A stretch of 64,000 nt of DNA from Streptomyces sp. ASQP_92 (GTDB lineage Bacteria > Actinomycetota > Actinomycetes > Streptomycetales > Streptomycetaceae): positions 930,001-994,000 of the forward strand of contig NZ_JAODUA010000001.1 in the NCBI RefSeq assembly GCF_025399895.1, written 5' to 3'. Shown piece by piece: positions 52,869-61,809 of this stretch; position 1 is the stretch's first letter, and the number at the start of each line of letters is the position of its first letter. The notes under the pieces are model-generated. The model did not search any database, was not told the origin of the DNA, and saw nothing but the letters and a program-made list of their open reading frames with translations. Position numbers and translations under genes: made by a program.

Positions 52869-53933
52869 ATGAGCGCTGTTACCCCCACCGGAGGCGACAC
52901 CGTGGCGGCCCGCACCTGGCCGGGCGTCCTGGACGCGCTGCTCAGCGGCACCGACCAGAGCGCGGACGTCACCGCCTGGGCGATGGACCGGATCATGCGC
53001 GGCGAGGCCACCGACGCGCAGATCGCCGCCTTCGCCGTGGCCCTGCGCGCCAAGGGCGAGACCGTCGCCGAGATCACCGGCCTGGTACGCACCATGTACG
53101 AGCACGCCAACCTCATCGAGGTGCCGGGCCCCAGCGTGGACATCGTCGGCACCGGCGGCGACGGCGCCAAGACGGTCAACATCTCCACCATGTCGGCGAT
53201 CGTGGTGGCCGGCACCGGGGCCAAGGTCGTCAAGCACGGCAACCGGGCCGCATCGTCGGCCAGCGGCGCCTCCGACGTCCTGGAGAAGCTCGGCGTCAAC
53301 CTCGACCTCACGCCGCGCCGCGTCGCCGAGGTCGCCGAGGAAGCCGGCATCACCTTCTGCTTCGCCGTGAAGTTCCACCCGGCGCTGCGTTACGTGGCCG
53401 CCGCCCGGCGCGAGATGGGCATCCGCACCACCTTCAACTTCCTTGGCCCGCTGACCAATCCGGCCCGGGTACGGGCCCAGGCGACCGGCGTCGCGGACGC
53501 GCGCATGGCGCCCATCGTCGCGGGCGTGCTGGCCGAGCGGGGCTCCTCCGCGCTGGTCTTCCGGGGCGACGACGGTCTCGACGAGCTCACCACGACCGGT
53601 ACCTCCCGGGTCTGGGTGGTGCGCGGGGGCCGGGTCCACGAGGAGGCGTTCGACCCGCGGGACGTCGGCATCGAGACCGTGCCCATCGAGGCGCTGCGCG
53701 GCGCGGACTCCTCGTACAACGCCGATGTCGCCCGCCGCCTCCTCGCGGGGGAGCGCGGGCCGGTGCGGGACGCCGTGCTCCTGAACGCCGCCGCGGCCCT
53801 CGTCGCCCTGGAGCCGGGGGACGGTCCGCTCGCCGAGCAGATCGGCGCGGCGATGGCGCGGGCCGCCGAGGGGATCGACTCCGGGGCTGCCCGGCGCACC
53901 CTGGAGCGCTGGGTCGCGGCCAGCAACGCCTGA
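52869..53933 (+). CDS. trpD: Anthranilate phosphoribosyltransferase
   Basis: A 354-aa enzyme joining anthranilate and PRPP in tryptophan synthesis. The PRPP and anthranilate motifs are visible: [34 protein letters not shown], and [11 protein letters not shown]. The ATG at 52869 follows CAGGAGCGAGC. It is separate from other trp genes and isolated by terminators on both sides, the usual Streptomyces arrangement. Confidence 0.96.
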   Translation: MSAVTPTGGDTVAARTWPGVLDALLSGTDQSADVTAWAMDRIMRGEATDAQIAAFAVALRAKGETVAEITGLVRTMYEHANLIEVPGPSVDIVGTGGDGAKTVNISTMSAIVVAGTGAKVVKHGNRAASSASGASDVLEKLGVNLDLTPRRVAEVAEEAGITFCFAVKFHPALRYVAAARREMGIRTTFNFLGPLTNPARVRAQATGVADARMAPIVAGVLAERGSSALVFRGDDGLDELTTTGTSRVWVVRGGRVHEEAFDPRDVGIETVPIEALRGADSSYNADVARRLLAGERGPVRDAVLLNAAAALVALEPGDGPLAEQIGAAMARAAEGIDSGAARRTLERWVAASNA

Positions 53934-54011
53934 GCGTCCGGCGGCGCGGTACGGATCCGCGCCGACCTCCGCCGAGTCCTTCGGGCCCGATGCGTGCGGG
54001 ATGTGACACAG

Positions 54012-54040
54012 GGCGCAGTCCGGATCGCGGACTGCGCCTT
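54012..54040 (+). terminator. Terminator after trpD
   Basis: GGCGCAGTCCG and CGGACTGCGCC form a perfect 11-bp stem with a 5-nt loop, followed by TT, ~80 nt past the trpD stop. Confidence 0.75.
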
Positions 54041-54072
54041 GCGTCCGCCGGGAGCTGTGGCAGGATGCTGTC

Positions 54073-54183
54073 CAAGGTCATGAGTGACAGCGATTTAGGC
54101 CCCGGCTCGCTGTCCGGCAACCCTCCGTCCGTGGCGGGGTGCCCCGGGTGAAGACCAGGTCGTAGGCAGCAAGGCCTACGGCA
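54073..54183 (+). ncRNA. SAM-IV-type riboswitch
   Basis: The leader contains the actinobacterial SAM-IV pattern: GGTCATGAGTGACAGCG, GGCCCCGGCTCGCTGTC, CGGCAACCCTCC, then GGCGGGGTGCCCCGGGTGA and AGACC closing the P1 helix (GGTC 54076-54079 with GACC 54153-54156). An additional hairpin CGTAGGC/GCCTACG (54161-54180) matches the extra 3' helix of this class. It binds S-adenosylmethionine and should lower expression of the downstream gene when SAM is plentiful. The class call is by recognition of the core; a covariance-model search would settle it. Confidence 0.85.
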
Positions 54184-54188
54184 AGCGC

Positions 54189-54228
54189 GGACCCCTGGAC
54201 ATCGCGTGATGTCACAGCCCTGGGGTCC
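54189..54228 (+). promoter_or_regulatory. Candidate expression-platform hairpin
   Basis: GGACCCC (54189-54195) pairs with GGGGTCC (54222-54228) around an inner ACATC/GATGT hairpin, directly after the riboswitch. It could act as the terminator or a switchable stem. No U-run follows. Confidence 0.45.
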
Positions 54229-54250
54229 TGGTCCTCAAGGGAGCAGTCTC

Positions 54251-54271
54251 GTGAGCAAGCGAATGCGATAG
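54251..54271 (+). CDS. Possible leader peptide (MSKRMR)
   Basis: A GTG-initiated six-codon frame ending in TAG, with GGGAGC ~9 nt upstream, lies between the riboswitch and the aminotransferase gene. It is very short and may be accidental, but tiny frames with ribosome sites in leaders are often regulatory. Confidence 0.3.
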   Translation: MSKRMR

Positions 54272-54439
54272 GGCGTACCGCCCCTTCTTCCCCCCTCCGC
54301 GCACCCTTCTTCGGGCTGCGTGTTCGAGGTCAACCCCCGTACACGGCACGGCAGTCGAACCCTCTCACTCGATGCAGGGCCGCTCCGCCGTACCCGGGGT
54401 CCGAAGTCAACTCGCCTTGTTCTGCCGGGAGATACCGCC

Positions 54440-55834
54440 ATGTCCGCACGCCCCACCGCCACCGCCGCTGCCCCCTCCGTCGCCGTAGAGTCCGCCGACC
54501 CCTGCTGTGCCGCGCCGCTGCCGGTGCTCGGCCGCGACGTCACCGTGCCGCTGGTCACGGGTGGCGAAGTGACGTACGCCGCCCTCGACTACGCGGCGAG
54601 CGCGCCCGCCCTCCAGCGGGTCTGGGACGACGTCGCCGCGTACGCCCCCTACTACGGCAGCGTGCACCGCGGGGCCGGCTACCTCTCCCAGCTCTCCACC
54701 GACCTCTTCGAGAACAGCCGCGCCACGGTCGCCGAGTTCCTCGACTGCCGCGCCGACGACCAGGTCGTCTTCACCCGCTCCACCACCGACTCGCTCAACC
54801 TGCTCGCCCAGGCCCTCCCCGCCGACTGCCAGGTCTTCGTCTTCGAGACCGAGCACCACGCCTCGCTGCTGCCGTGGCAGGGCGCCCGCGTCACCTACCT
54901 CAATGCGCCGCGCACCCCGCGCCAGGCCGTCGAGACGCTGGAGCGGGCGCTCGCCGACCGCGACCCCTACGGCCCCGCGCTGGTCTGCGTCACCGGGGCG
55001 TCCAACGTCACCGGCGAGCTGTGGCCGGTGGGCGAACTCGCCGCCGCCGCGCACGCCCACGGCGCCCGCATCGTCCTGGACGCGGCCCAGCTCGCGCCCC
55101 ATCACCCCGTATCCGTAAGGGAGTTGGACGTCGACTGGATCGCCTTCTCCGGACACAAGCTGTACGCGCCGTTCGGCTCGGGCGTGCTGGCGGGGCGCGC
55201 GGACTGGCTCCAGGAGGCCGAGCCCTACCTCGCGGGCGGCGGCGCCTCCAAGAAGGTCGCCCGGCGGACCGACGGCGGCGTGGACGTCGAGTGGCACACC
55301 ACGGCCACGCGCCACGAGGCCGGTTCGCCCAACGTCATCGGCGTCTACTCCATCGCCTCCGCCTGCAAGGCGCTCACCGAGGCGGGCTTCGACGCGCTCG
55401 TCTCGCGGGAGCGGCACCTGATCGCGAAGGTCCGCGAGGGTCTGGCGGAGGTTCCCGAGGTGCGGGTCCTGTCGCTGTTCGGGGACGACGCGCCCCGGGT
55501 CGGCGTCATCTCGTTCGTCGTCGACGGCTGGAACAGCTCGCACTTCGCGGCGGCGCTGTCGGCGGAGTACGGGATCGGGGTGCGCGACGGCCTGTTCTGC
55601 GCCCACCCGCTGGTGCGCACCCTGCTCGGCAGCGACCCGCAGGACCCGGGCGAGTGCGGGGCGCCCGAGGCGGAGCCGGGGGAGCGGTCCCTGAACGCGA
55701 TCCGGGTCAGCTTCGGGGCGGGCACGCCGGACGAGCACGTGGAGCGGTTTGTGCGGGCGGTGCGGGAGTTGGTGGTGGAGGGGGCGAAGTGGGAGTACCG
55801 CACGGAAGAGGGCCGCTGCGTCCCCGCAGTCTGA
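54440..55834 (+). CDS. Class-V aminotransferase (cysteine desulfurase-like)
   Basis: A 464-aa PLP enzyme of fold type I. The PLP Lys is in DWIAFSGHKLYAPFG; VFETEHHASLLPW and VLDAAQLAPHHP are the other cofactor motifs. A loop containing the pair DPCCAAPLP near the N-terminus and a late Cys (FCAHPLVR) are notable. Control by a SAM riboswitch suggests a role in sulfur amino acid metabolism, for example sulfur mobilisation from cysteine; the precise substrate is unknown. The ATG at 54440 follows GGGAGA. Confidence 0.9.
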   Translation: MSARPTATAAAPSVAVESADPCCAAPLPVLGRDVTVPLVTGGEVTYAALDYAASAPALQRVWDDVAAYAPYYGSVHRGAGYLSQLSTDLFENSRATVAEFLDCRADDQVVFTRSTTDSLNLLAQALPADCQVFVFETEHHASLLPWQGARVTYLNAPRTPRQAVETLERALADRDPYGPALVCVTGASNVTGELWPVGELAAAAHAHGARIVLDAAQLAPHHPVSVRELDVDWIAFSGHKLYAPFGSGVLAGRADWLQEAEPYLAGGGASKKVARRTDGGVDVEWHTTATRHEAGSPNVIGVYSIASACKALTEAGFDALVSRERHLIAKVREGLAEVPEVRVLSLFGDDAPRVGVISFVVDGWNSSHFAAALSAEYGIGVRDGLFCAHPLVRTLLGSDPQDPGECGAPEAEPGERSLNAIRVSFGAGTPDEHVERFVRAVRELVVEGAKWEYRTEEGRCVPAV

Positions 55835-55854
55835 CCCCGCCGGGCTCCCCTTCC

Positions 55855-56375
55855 CCGGGGCTCCGCCCCGGCCCCCGCGTCCTCAATCGCCGGACGGGCT
55901 CAAGGTGCTTGTGCGGGCCGGCACCGAGTAGCTGGGGGCGCGGGGAACTGCGCGACCGGCCGTCCACGGTCCGCACGGTGTGTCCGGGCCCCTGGGGCTC
56001 CGCCCCAGACCCCGGTTCGCGCCTGAACGGCGCTCGTCCTCAATCGCCGGACGGGCTGAGGTGTCCCGTGCGGGCCCGCACCGGATAGCTGGGGGCGCGG
56101 GGAACTGCGCGAGCAACCACGCACGACCCGCACCGTGTGTCCGGGCCTCCTGGGGCTCCGCCCCAGACCCCGGTTCGCGCCTGAACGGCGCTCGTCCTCA
56201 ATCGCCGGACGGGCTGAGGTGTCCGGTGCGGGCCTGCACCGGATAGTTGGGGGCGCGGGGAACTGCGCGGCCAGCCGTCCACGGTCCGCAGGGTGTGTCC
56301 GGGCCCCTGGGGCCTCGCCCCGGTGCCCCGGCATCGAGTGGCTGGGGGCGCGGGGAACTGCGCGGAAAGGGGCCG
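55855..56375. repeat. Tandem ~157-bp Streptomyces-type intergenic repeat
   Basis: This 544-bp gap has no gene. The block CCTCAATCGCCGGACGGGCT occurs at 55881, 56038 and 56196, and CTGGGGGCGCGGGGAACTGC at 55932, 56089, 56247 (one change) and 56342, so the period is 157-158 bp. Each unit also has a hairpin of the CTGGGGC-TCC-GCCCCAG type. Such elements are common between Streptomyces genes; function unknown. ORFs inside are artefacts of the repetition. Confidence 0.9.
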
Positions 56376-56378
56376 GGG

Positions 56379-56660
56379 TCAGGAGTCCAGGCCGATGGCG
56401 AAGGCCGCTTCCAGGTCGTGTTGGGAGTACGTGCGGAACGCCACGTGCGTATCCGTGCCCTCCACCCCGGGGATCTTGCTGATGCTGCCGGGGATGATGT
56501 CCGCGAGGTCGTCGTGGCGGGCCACCCTGACCAGCGCGATCAGGTCGTAGGTGCCGGTCACCGAGTACACCTCGCTGACGCTGTCGAGCGCCGCGATGGA
56601 CTCCGCGATCTCGGGGATCCGGTCCACGCTGGTCTTGATGAGCACGATCGCGGTGATCAC
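56379..56660 (-). CDS. Lrp/AsnC ligand-binding domain protein
   Basis: A 93-aa protein made only of the RAM (AsnC_trans_reg) domain: MITAIVLIKTSVDRIPEIA, VSEVYSVTGTYDLIALVRV. The DNA-binding HTH of full Lrp proteins is missing. Stand-alone RAM proteins can bind amino acids and modulate partners. Overlaps the rhomboid gene stop by ATGA, the rhomboid gene being upstream. Confidence 0.92.
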   Translation of the reverse strand: MITAIVLIKTSVDRIPEIAESIAALDSVSEVYSVTGTYDLIALVRVARHDDLADIIPGSISKIPGVEGTDTHVAFRTYSQHDLEAAFAIGLDS

Positions 56661-57406
56661 GGCTGGCTTTCTCCCTCGGTGGCGGCCGGACCCGCGGTCT
56701 TCACGGGCTTTCGGCGTTTCACTCTATCCGCCCCGCCGAAACGGGCCCACGCGTAGAGGAAGCCCAGGCCGAAGCCGACGAGATGGGCGAGGTAGGCCAC
56801 TCCGGGCCCGGTCGAGGCGCTCTGGATCGCCAGCCATTGCAGGGCGAACCAGAAGATGAGCACGAGCCAGGCGGGGAAGCGCAGCGGCAGGAAGAGCAGG
56901 AACGGGAAGATGCTGGTCACCCGGGCCCGCGGGAAGAGGTAGAGGAAGGCGCCGAGCACGGCCGAGATGGCCCCGGACGCCCCCACCAGCGTCTGCTGCG
57001 AACCCGCGTGGGCCGCCGCGTACGCGAACAGCGCCAGATAGCCGGCCACCAGATAGAACAGGGCGAACTCGGCCCACCCCAGGCGCTCCTCGGCCATCGC
57101 GCCGAAGACGTACAGGAAGAGCATGTTGCCCAGCAGGTGCAGCCAGCTGCCGTGGACGAACAGCGCGGTGAGGGGGGTGAGCAGGGCGTGCGGCACGCCG
57201 CCCATCAGCTCCTCGGGAATGACGCCCCAGCGCGCGAAGTAGTCGCTCTGGGCGCTCAGGATCGCGTCGCCGGTGCCGTACACCGGGTTCAGGCCGGAGA
57301 CCGGGCTCACCAGGAAGAGCAGACAGCACGCGGCGATCAGCCCGTAGGTCACGGTCGGGCCGTGCACCGCGCCGCTCAGGATGGCCGCCGCCCGCCGCTT
57401 GGTCAT
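56657..57406 (-). CDS. Rhomboid family intramembrane serine protease
   Basis: A 249-aa six-helix protease. The catalytic Ser is in LVGASGAISAVLGA and the His in YLAHLVGFGLGF; the L1 loop motif region HGSWLHLLGNMLFLYVFG is typical. Cleaves helices inside the membrane. The ATG at 57406 is used; no strong ribosome site precedes it. The gene stop overlaps the Lrp-domain gene. Confidence 0.93.
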   Translation of the reverse strand: MTKRRAAAILSGAVHGPTVTYGLIAACCLLFLVSPVSGLNPVYGTGDAILSAQSDYFARWGVIPEELMGGVPHALLTPLTALFVHGSWLHLLGNMLFLYVFGAMAEERLGWAEFALFYLVAGYLALFAYAAAHAGSQQTLVGASGAISAVLGAFLYLFPRARVTSIFPFLLFLPLRFPAWLVLIFWFALQWLAIQSASTGPGVAYLAHLVGFGLGFLYAWARFGGADRVKRRKPVKTAGPAATEGESQP

Positions 57407-57562
57407 GGGGAGAGAATGGCCTAAAGGGAGCTTTCGGTACAGACCGCCTCGCCGTGCCGGGGGCCGATGGGTAGGCCGTAGGGTTGCGGGCAGTACTCCC
57501 GCAGTTCGACGGCGCACCGCGAGATCCTGGACCATGGAAAGTGGAAAAGAGGGCGGCACCAG

Positions 57563-57817
57563 ATGACCACCGTTCCCCAGCCGACCACCGAGACCCGGTG
57601 GCGCTGCACGCTCTGCGGAAACCTCACCCGTTTCGATGTCACCCGCTCGTCGAAGGTGGTCGAGTACGTCCATCTGGACCTCGCCGGAGAGCCCACGGTG
57701 GAGGAGCGCGAGGTGGTCAGTGAGACCATCGAGTCGGTCCGCTGCCGCTGGTGCAACGCGGTGGACCAGATCGAGCTAGTGGACCGGCCGGGTACCGGTA
57801 CCGCGACCGCCTCCTGA
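57563..57817 (+). CDS. Zinc-ribbon-like small protein
   Basis: An 84-aa protein with two CxxC pairs (WRCTLCGNLTRF and VRCRWCNAVD) that probably bind zinc. Conserved in actinomycetes (recognised by pattern) with no assigned function. It lies 45 bp upstream of the NYN-domain gene on the same strand, so RNA-related work with that protein is possible. Confidence 0.85.
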   Translation: MTTVPQPTTETRWRCTLCGNLTRFDVTRSSKVVEYVHLDLAGEPTVEEREVVSETIESVRCRWCNAVDQIELVDRPGTGTATAS

Positions 57818-57862
57818 GGGCGGCCGCCCACGCGGTACGGATGACAGTTGGGGTGACGGATT

Positions 57863-59224
57863 GTGGAGCATGCAAGCGGTGCTGAACCGGCCGCTGCGGC
57901 CGGTGACGGCCCCGCCGAGGTGCTCGACCGCCCGCTGCCCGAAGGGGTGCGGCGCCGGGTCGTCGCCTTCGTGTCGGAGGCGTTCGGCGGCCTGACCGTC
58001 GCCGAACTGCCCGCACAATTGCGGCAGTACGCCCGTTTCACCCCCACCCGGCGCGCCAAGTTCGCGGGCAACGCGATGGCCGCCGCCCTGGAGGGCGACC
58101 CGGTCTTCCGTCAGCGCATCGGCGAGCGGCTCAAGGAGGCGCAGCCGGAGCTCGCCGGGGCCGTCGAGGCGGGCTCGCCCCCCGCGGCCGCCGACCCGGT
58201 GGACGTGGCGGCCGCCGCCTATGTGCTGCGCCCCGCCGGCTGGGTGAAGCTGGTGGCCGCGGCCGGCGAGGAGGCCCAGCGGGCGTTCGCCGAGCGTGCG
58301 GAGGAGGAGGGCCGGCGCGAGGTGGAGCGCCTGCGCGAGGAACTCGCCGAGGCGCGCGACCGGATCAAGTCCGAGAACGAGGCCCTGCGCGCCGAACTGC
58401 TCGCGGCCCGCAAGGAGGCCGAGACGCTCCAGCGCAAGCTGCGCAGCGCGCAGAGCGATGTGAAGCGTGGCGAGGCGGCCCTGCGCAGGACCACCGCCGA
58501 GATCGACGGCATCAAGTCCGAGGCGGCCGCGCGCGTCACCGCCGCCGAGAGCGAGACACGCCGGCTCAAGACGCGGCTCAGCGAGGCCGAGTCCGGCCTG
58601 GAGGCGAGCCGGCGCGCGACGCGCGAGGGGCGTTCCGTCGAGGACATGCGCCTGCGGCTGCTGCTGGACACCGTCCTGGAGGGCGCCCAGGGCCTGCGGC
58701 GCGAACTCGCCCTGCCGCCCGCCTCGGTACGCCCCGCCGACACCGTGGACGCGGTCGCGCCGGGCACCATGACGCCCAAGGACATCGCGGCCCGGGCCCT
58801 GTCGGAGACCGATCCGGCGCTGCTCGACCAGCTGCTCGCGCTGCCCCAGGTGCATCTGCTGGTGGACGGCTACAACGTCACCAAGACCGGCTATCCGACG
58901 ATGCCGTTGGAGAAGCAGCGCCTGCGCCTGCTCGGCGGGCTCTCCGTGCTGGCCGCGCAGACCGGCGCCGAGATCACCTGTGTCTTCGACGGCGCGGAAC
59001 TGGCGGCCCCGGTGCTGCTCGCTCCGCCCCGAGGCGTACGGGTGCTGTTCTCCAAGCCCGGGGTGACCGCGGACGAGCTGATCCGTCAGCTGGTGCGGGC
59101 CGAGCCGTCGGGGCGGCCGGTGGTGGTCGCCTCCACGGACAAGGAGGTCGCGGACGGCGTCGCCAAGGCGGGCGCCCGGCCGGTCGCCTCTCTGTTGCTC
59201 CTGAAGCGGCTTTCACGCGTCTGA
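57863..59224 (+). CDS. NYN (YacP-like) domain RNase family protein with coiled coil
   Basis: A 453-aa protein. The middle (~130-265) is a long charged coiled coil (ERLREELAEARDRIKSENEA and following). The C-terminal ~170 residues are a YacP/NYN PIN-like nuclease domain with the Asp motifs LLVDGYNVTKTGYP, CVFDGAEL, TADELIRQL and STDKEVADG. It probably acts on RNA. Start GTG at 57863. Confidence 0.92.
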   Translation: MEHASGAEPAAAAGDGPAEVLDRPLPEGVRRRVVAFVSEAFGGLTVAELPAQLRQYARFTPTRRAKFAGNAMAAALEGDPVFRQRIGERLKEAQPELAGAVEAGSPPAAADPVDVAAAAYVLRPAGWVKLVAAAGEEAQRAFAERAEEEGRREVERLREELAEARDRIKSENEALRAELLAARKEAETLQRKLRSAQSDVKRGEAALRRTTAEIDGIKSEAAARVTAAESETRRLKTRLSEAESGLEASRRATREGRSVEDMRLRLLLDTVLEGAQGLRRELALPPASVRPADTVDAVAPGTMTPKDIAARALSETDPALLDQLLALPQVHLLVDGYNVTKTGYPTMPLEKQRLRLLGGLSVLAAQTGAEITCVFDGAELAAPVLLAPPRGVRVLFSKPGVTADELIRQLVRAEPSGRPVVVASTDKEVADGVAKAGARPVASLLLLKRLSRV

Positions 59225-59260
59225 GGCATTGAGGGCGTTCTGCAACTCCTGCGTTCAATG

Positions 59261-59272
59261 CCCGAATTCGGG
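59261..59272. repeat. Palindrome CCCGAATTCGGG
   Basis: A perfect 12-bp palindrome in the 275-bp gap between the NYN gene and the first NlpC/P60 gene; it overlaps the right arm of a weaker GGCATTGA/TCAATGCC repeat (59225-59262). Significance unclear. Confidence 0.4.
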
Positions 59273-59366
59273 TGATCGGCGACGAGCACTCCGTCAAGTG
59301 TCCACTACTGCGCGTGGGATGACAGTAAAGAATCCTCTCAGTGACCGATTTTTTTGCCATCAGGAT

Positions 59367-59396
59367 TTGAACTGATCACAAGAAGGTCACTAGGGT
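59367..59396 (+). promoter_or_regulatory. Predicted vegetative promoter of the NlpC/P60 gene
   Basis: TTGAAC (59367-59372) and TAGGGT (59391-59396) with an 18-nt spacer match the Streptomyces HrdB consensus well. They lie ~100 nt before the GTG start. A GTGACC/GGTCAC repeat (59341-59346, 59385-59390) brackets the -35 box. Confidence 0.5.
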
Positions 59397-59499
59397 CGGG
59401 GCTCGTACCTTCATGCGGTTGATCACTCGTTCGGGGTGTCCGTGAAGGGCCCGCCGATTCTGCTCTGTTCGGCGGCTGAGGAAGAAGGAGCTCGCCTTC

Positions 59500-60525
59500 G
59501 TGGGGTCCCACCGTCGTCCCAAGCCCGCGAGCCGCACGCGCGTGACCGTGCTCAGCGCGACCGCCGCCGCTGTCGTCGCCCTTACGTCGCAGGCCGCGCA
59601 GGCGGACCCGAAGCCCACCAAGGACGAGGTCAAGAGCAAGGTCGACAAGCTCTACGACGAGGCCGAGCAGGCGACCGAGGCGGCCAACGGCGCCAAGGAG
59701 AAGCAGGGTCAGCTCGAGAAGCAGATCGGCGAGATCCAGGACAAGGTGGCCCGCGGCCAGCAGGAGCTCAACACCCTGCGCAGCGGCCTCGGTTCGATGG
59801 CCTCCGCGCAGTACCGCTCCGGTGGCATCGACCCCTCGCTCGCCCTCTTCCTCTCCTCCAACCCGGACGACTTCCTCGACAAGGCGTCCTCCCTCGACCA
59901 GCTCGGCGCCAACCAGACCGAGGCGCTCCAGAAGATCCAGGGCAAGCAGCGCACCCTCGCGCAGCAGCGCAAGGAGGCCCAGGACAAGCTGAAGGACCTC
60001 GCCGACACCCGCCAGGTGCTCGACGACAAGAAGAAGGAAGTCCAGGGCAAGCTCGGCGAGGCGCAGAAGCTGCTCAACACGCTGACCGCGCAGGAGAAGG
60101 CCGCGCTCGCCTCCGACGAGGCCCGTGCCAACCGCTCCACCGAGCGGCCCAACCTCGGCAAGGACGTGCCGGCCTCGGGAGTCGGCGCCGCCGCCCTCGC
60201 CGCCGCCCAGACCCAGTTGGGCAAGCCGTACAGCTACGGCGCGACCGGCATGGCGACCTTCGACTGCTCGGGTCTGACCGGCTATGCCTACGCACAGGCG
60301 GGTGTTCACCTGCCGCGCACCTCGCAGGAGCAGGCCACCCGGGGCACCCGGATCGGCCGCGGCGACCTCAAGCCCGGCGACCTGGTGCTCTTCTTCGGCG
60401 ACCTGCACCACATCGGCCTGTACGCCGGCAACAACACGGTGCTGCACGCCCCGCACACCGGAGCGGTCGTCCGCTACGAGTCGATGGACAACATGCCCTT
60501 CCAGTTCGGTGTGCGCATCGGCTGA
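59500..60525 (+). CDS. Secreted NlpC/P60 peptidoglycan endopeptidase (copy 1)
   Basis: A 341-aa exported hydrolase. Signal peptide ends near AQA|DP (~38); an extended coiled coil (~45-205) leads to a C-terminal NlpC/P60 domain with catalytic Cys in FDCSGLTGYAY and His in HHIGLYAG. It cuts the stem peptide of peptidoglycan, as RipA-like enzymes do. Start GTG at 59500 with AAGGAG 9 nt upstream. A tandem paralogue follows. Confidence 0.95.
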   Translation: MGSHRRPKPASRTRVTVLSATAAAVVALTSQAAQADPKPTKDEVKSKVDKLYDEAEQATEAANGAKEKQGQLEKQIGEIQDKVARGQQELNTLRSGLGSMASAQYRSGGIDPSLALFLSSNPDDFLDKASSLDQLGANQTEALQKIQGKQRTLAQQRKEAQDKLKDLADTRQVLDDKKKEVQGKLGEAQKLLNTLTAQEKAALASDEARANRSTERPNLGKDVPASGVGAAALAAAQTQLGKPYSYGATGMATFDCSGLTGYAYAQAGVHLPRTSQEQATRGTRIGRGDLKPGDLVLFFGDLHHIGLYAGNNTVLHAPHTGAVVRYESMDNMPFQFGVRIG

Positions 60526-60593
60526 TCCGCCTTACCCTTCGTCAGCCGTCCACACCGCCCAAACGGGCGAATTGCGGCAACTCCCGCTGACGC

Positions 60594-60632
60594 GACGCCC
60601 CGCCGGTGACCTGTGTTCTCCGGTGGGGCGTC
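60594..60632 (+). terminator. Terminator between the NlpC/P60 genes
   Basis: GACGCCCCGCCGG pairs with CCGGTGGGGCGTC (one G-T), 13-nt loop, followed by ACTTTG; ~70 nt past the first gene. Confidence 0.75.
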
Positions 60633-60764
60633 ACTTTGCGTAGGCGACATGGTCGTTGGCCCACGGGTGTTCGCCCCGTTACTGTCCGGCGTGCGGTTCC
60701 CCCGGTGACTCGCCGCCCGCCCGGGCGGCAGGGGCCGCACGCAGTGCAAGGGAGTACGGCATCC

Positions 60765-61793
60765 GTGGCGTCCCATCGCCGGCCTTCGCAGTCGGGCCTG
60801 ACCCAGAGCGCCCGCGTCACCGTTCTTTCGGCCGCGGCGGCAACGGCCGCGGCGGCGCTCGGGGCCCCCGTGGCGAGCGCCTCCCCGCATGAGCCGAGCC
60901 CGTCCGGGCAGGCCAAGGTCGACCGGCTCTTCGAGGAGGCCGAGCGGGCCACCGAGCAGTTCGACAAGGCGGACGAGCACGCCAGGCACCTGCGCGACCA
61001 GGTCAAACAGGCACAGGACGGCGTCGCGCGCGGCCAGGAGAAGATCAACCGCATGCGGGGCGCGCTCGGCGCGATCGCCGGGGCCCAGTACCGCGCGGGC
61101 GGCATCGACCCCGCGCTCGCCCTGCTGCTCTCCTCGAACCCCGCCACCTATCTCGACCAGGCCGCCACCCTCGACCGGCTCAGCGAACGCCAGTCGGGCG
61201 CGCTCCAGGACCTGCGGCACGAGCAGCGGCACCTGGCCCAGCAGCGCGCCGAGGCGACCCGCAAGCTCGCCGAGCTGGAGCGCAGCCGCACCGAGGTGGC
61301 CCGGCACAAGCGGACCGTGGAGTCGAAGCTGGCCGAGGCGCGCCGCACCCTGAACGCGCTGACCGCCACCGACCGGGCCGCCTTCGACCGCGCCTCCCGC
61401 TCGGAGCGCGGTGAACTCCCCCCGGTCTCCGACTCCGCCCCCGCCTCCTCGCGCGCCGCGGCGGCCGTCATGGCGGCCCGCTCGGCGATCGGCAAACCGT
61501 ACATCTGGGGCGCCAACGGGCCGTCCGGGTTCGACTGTTCGGGCCTGATGCAGTGGTCGTACGCGCGGGCCGGCGTCGGCCTGCCGCGCACCTCGCAGGC
61601 GCAGCGGTACGCCGGCCACCAGGTGCCGCTCTCCGAGGCCAGGCCCGGGGACCTGGTCGCCTACCGGCACGACGCAAGCCACATCGCCATGTACGTGGGC
61701 AACGGCCAGGTGGTGCACGCGCCGTACCCCGGCGCCCCGGTGCGCTACGACCCCGTCGGGATGATGCCCGTCTCCTCGGTGACCCGCGTGTGA
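60765..61793 (+). CDS. Secreted NlpC/P60 peptidoglycan endopeptidase (copy 2)
   Basis: A 342-aa paralogue of the preceding gene with the same architecture: signal peptide (cut near ASA|SP), coiled coil with AQYRAGGIDPALALLLSSNP, and a C-terminal NlpC/P60 domain with Cys in FDCSGLMQWSY and His in SHIAMYVG. Both N-termini share the SHRRP...RVTVLSA pattern, so this is a tandem duplication. Start GTG at 60765 after GGGAG. Confidence 0.95.
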   Translation: MASHRRPSQSGLTQSARVTVLSAAAATAAAALGAPVASASPHEPSPSGQAKVDRLFEEAERATEQFDKADEHARHLRDQVKQAQDGVARGQEKINRMRGALGAIAGAQYRAGGIDPALALLLSSNPATYLDQAATLDRLSERQSGALQDLRHEQRHLAQQRAEATRKLAELERSRTEVARHKRTVESKLAEARRTLNALTATDRAAFDRASRSERGELPPVSDSAPASSRAAAAVMAARSAIGKPYIWGANGPSGFDCSGLMQWSYARAGVGLPRTSQAQRYAGHQVPLSEARPGDLVAYRHDASHIAMYVGNGQVVHAPYPGAPVRYDPVGMMPVSSVTRV

Positions 61794-61809
61794 CCGTACG
61801 ATCGGCGGC

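Noticed and set aside
55883..56756. Several short open frames in the repeat array
   Set aside because: They recur because the DNA repeats; near-identical peptides with no ribosome sites.
59225..59499. Possible c-di-AMP (ydaO) riboswitch before the NlpC/P60 gene
   Set aside because: Such switches precede wall hydrolases in Streptomyces, but I cannot find the conserved core words here; only a promoter is visible.
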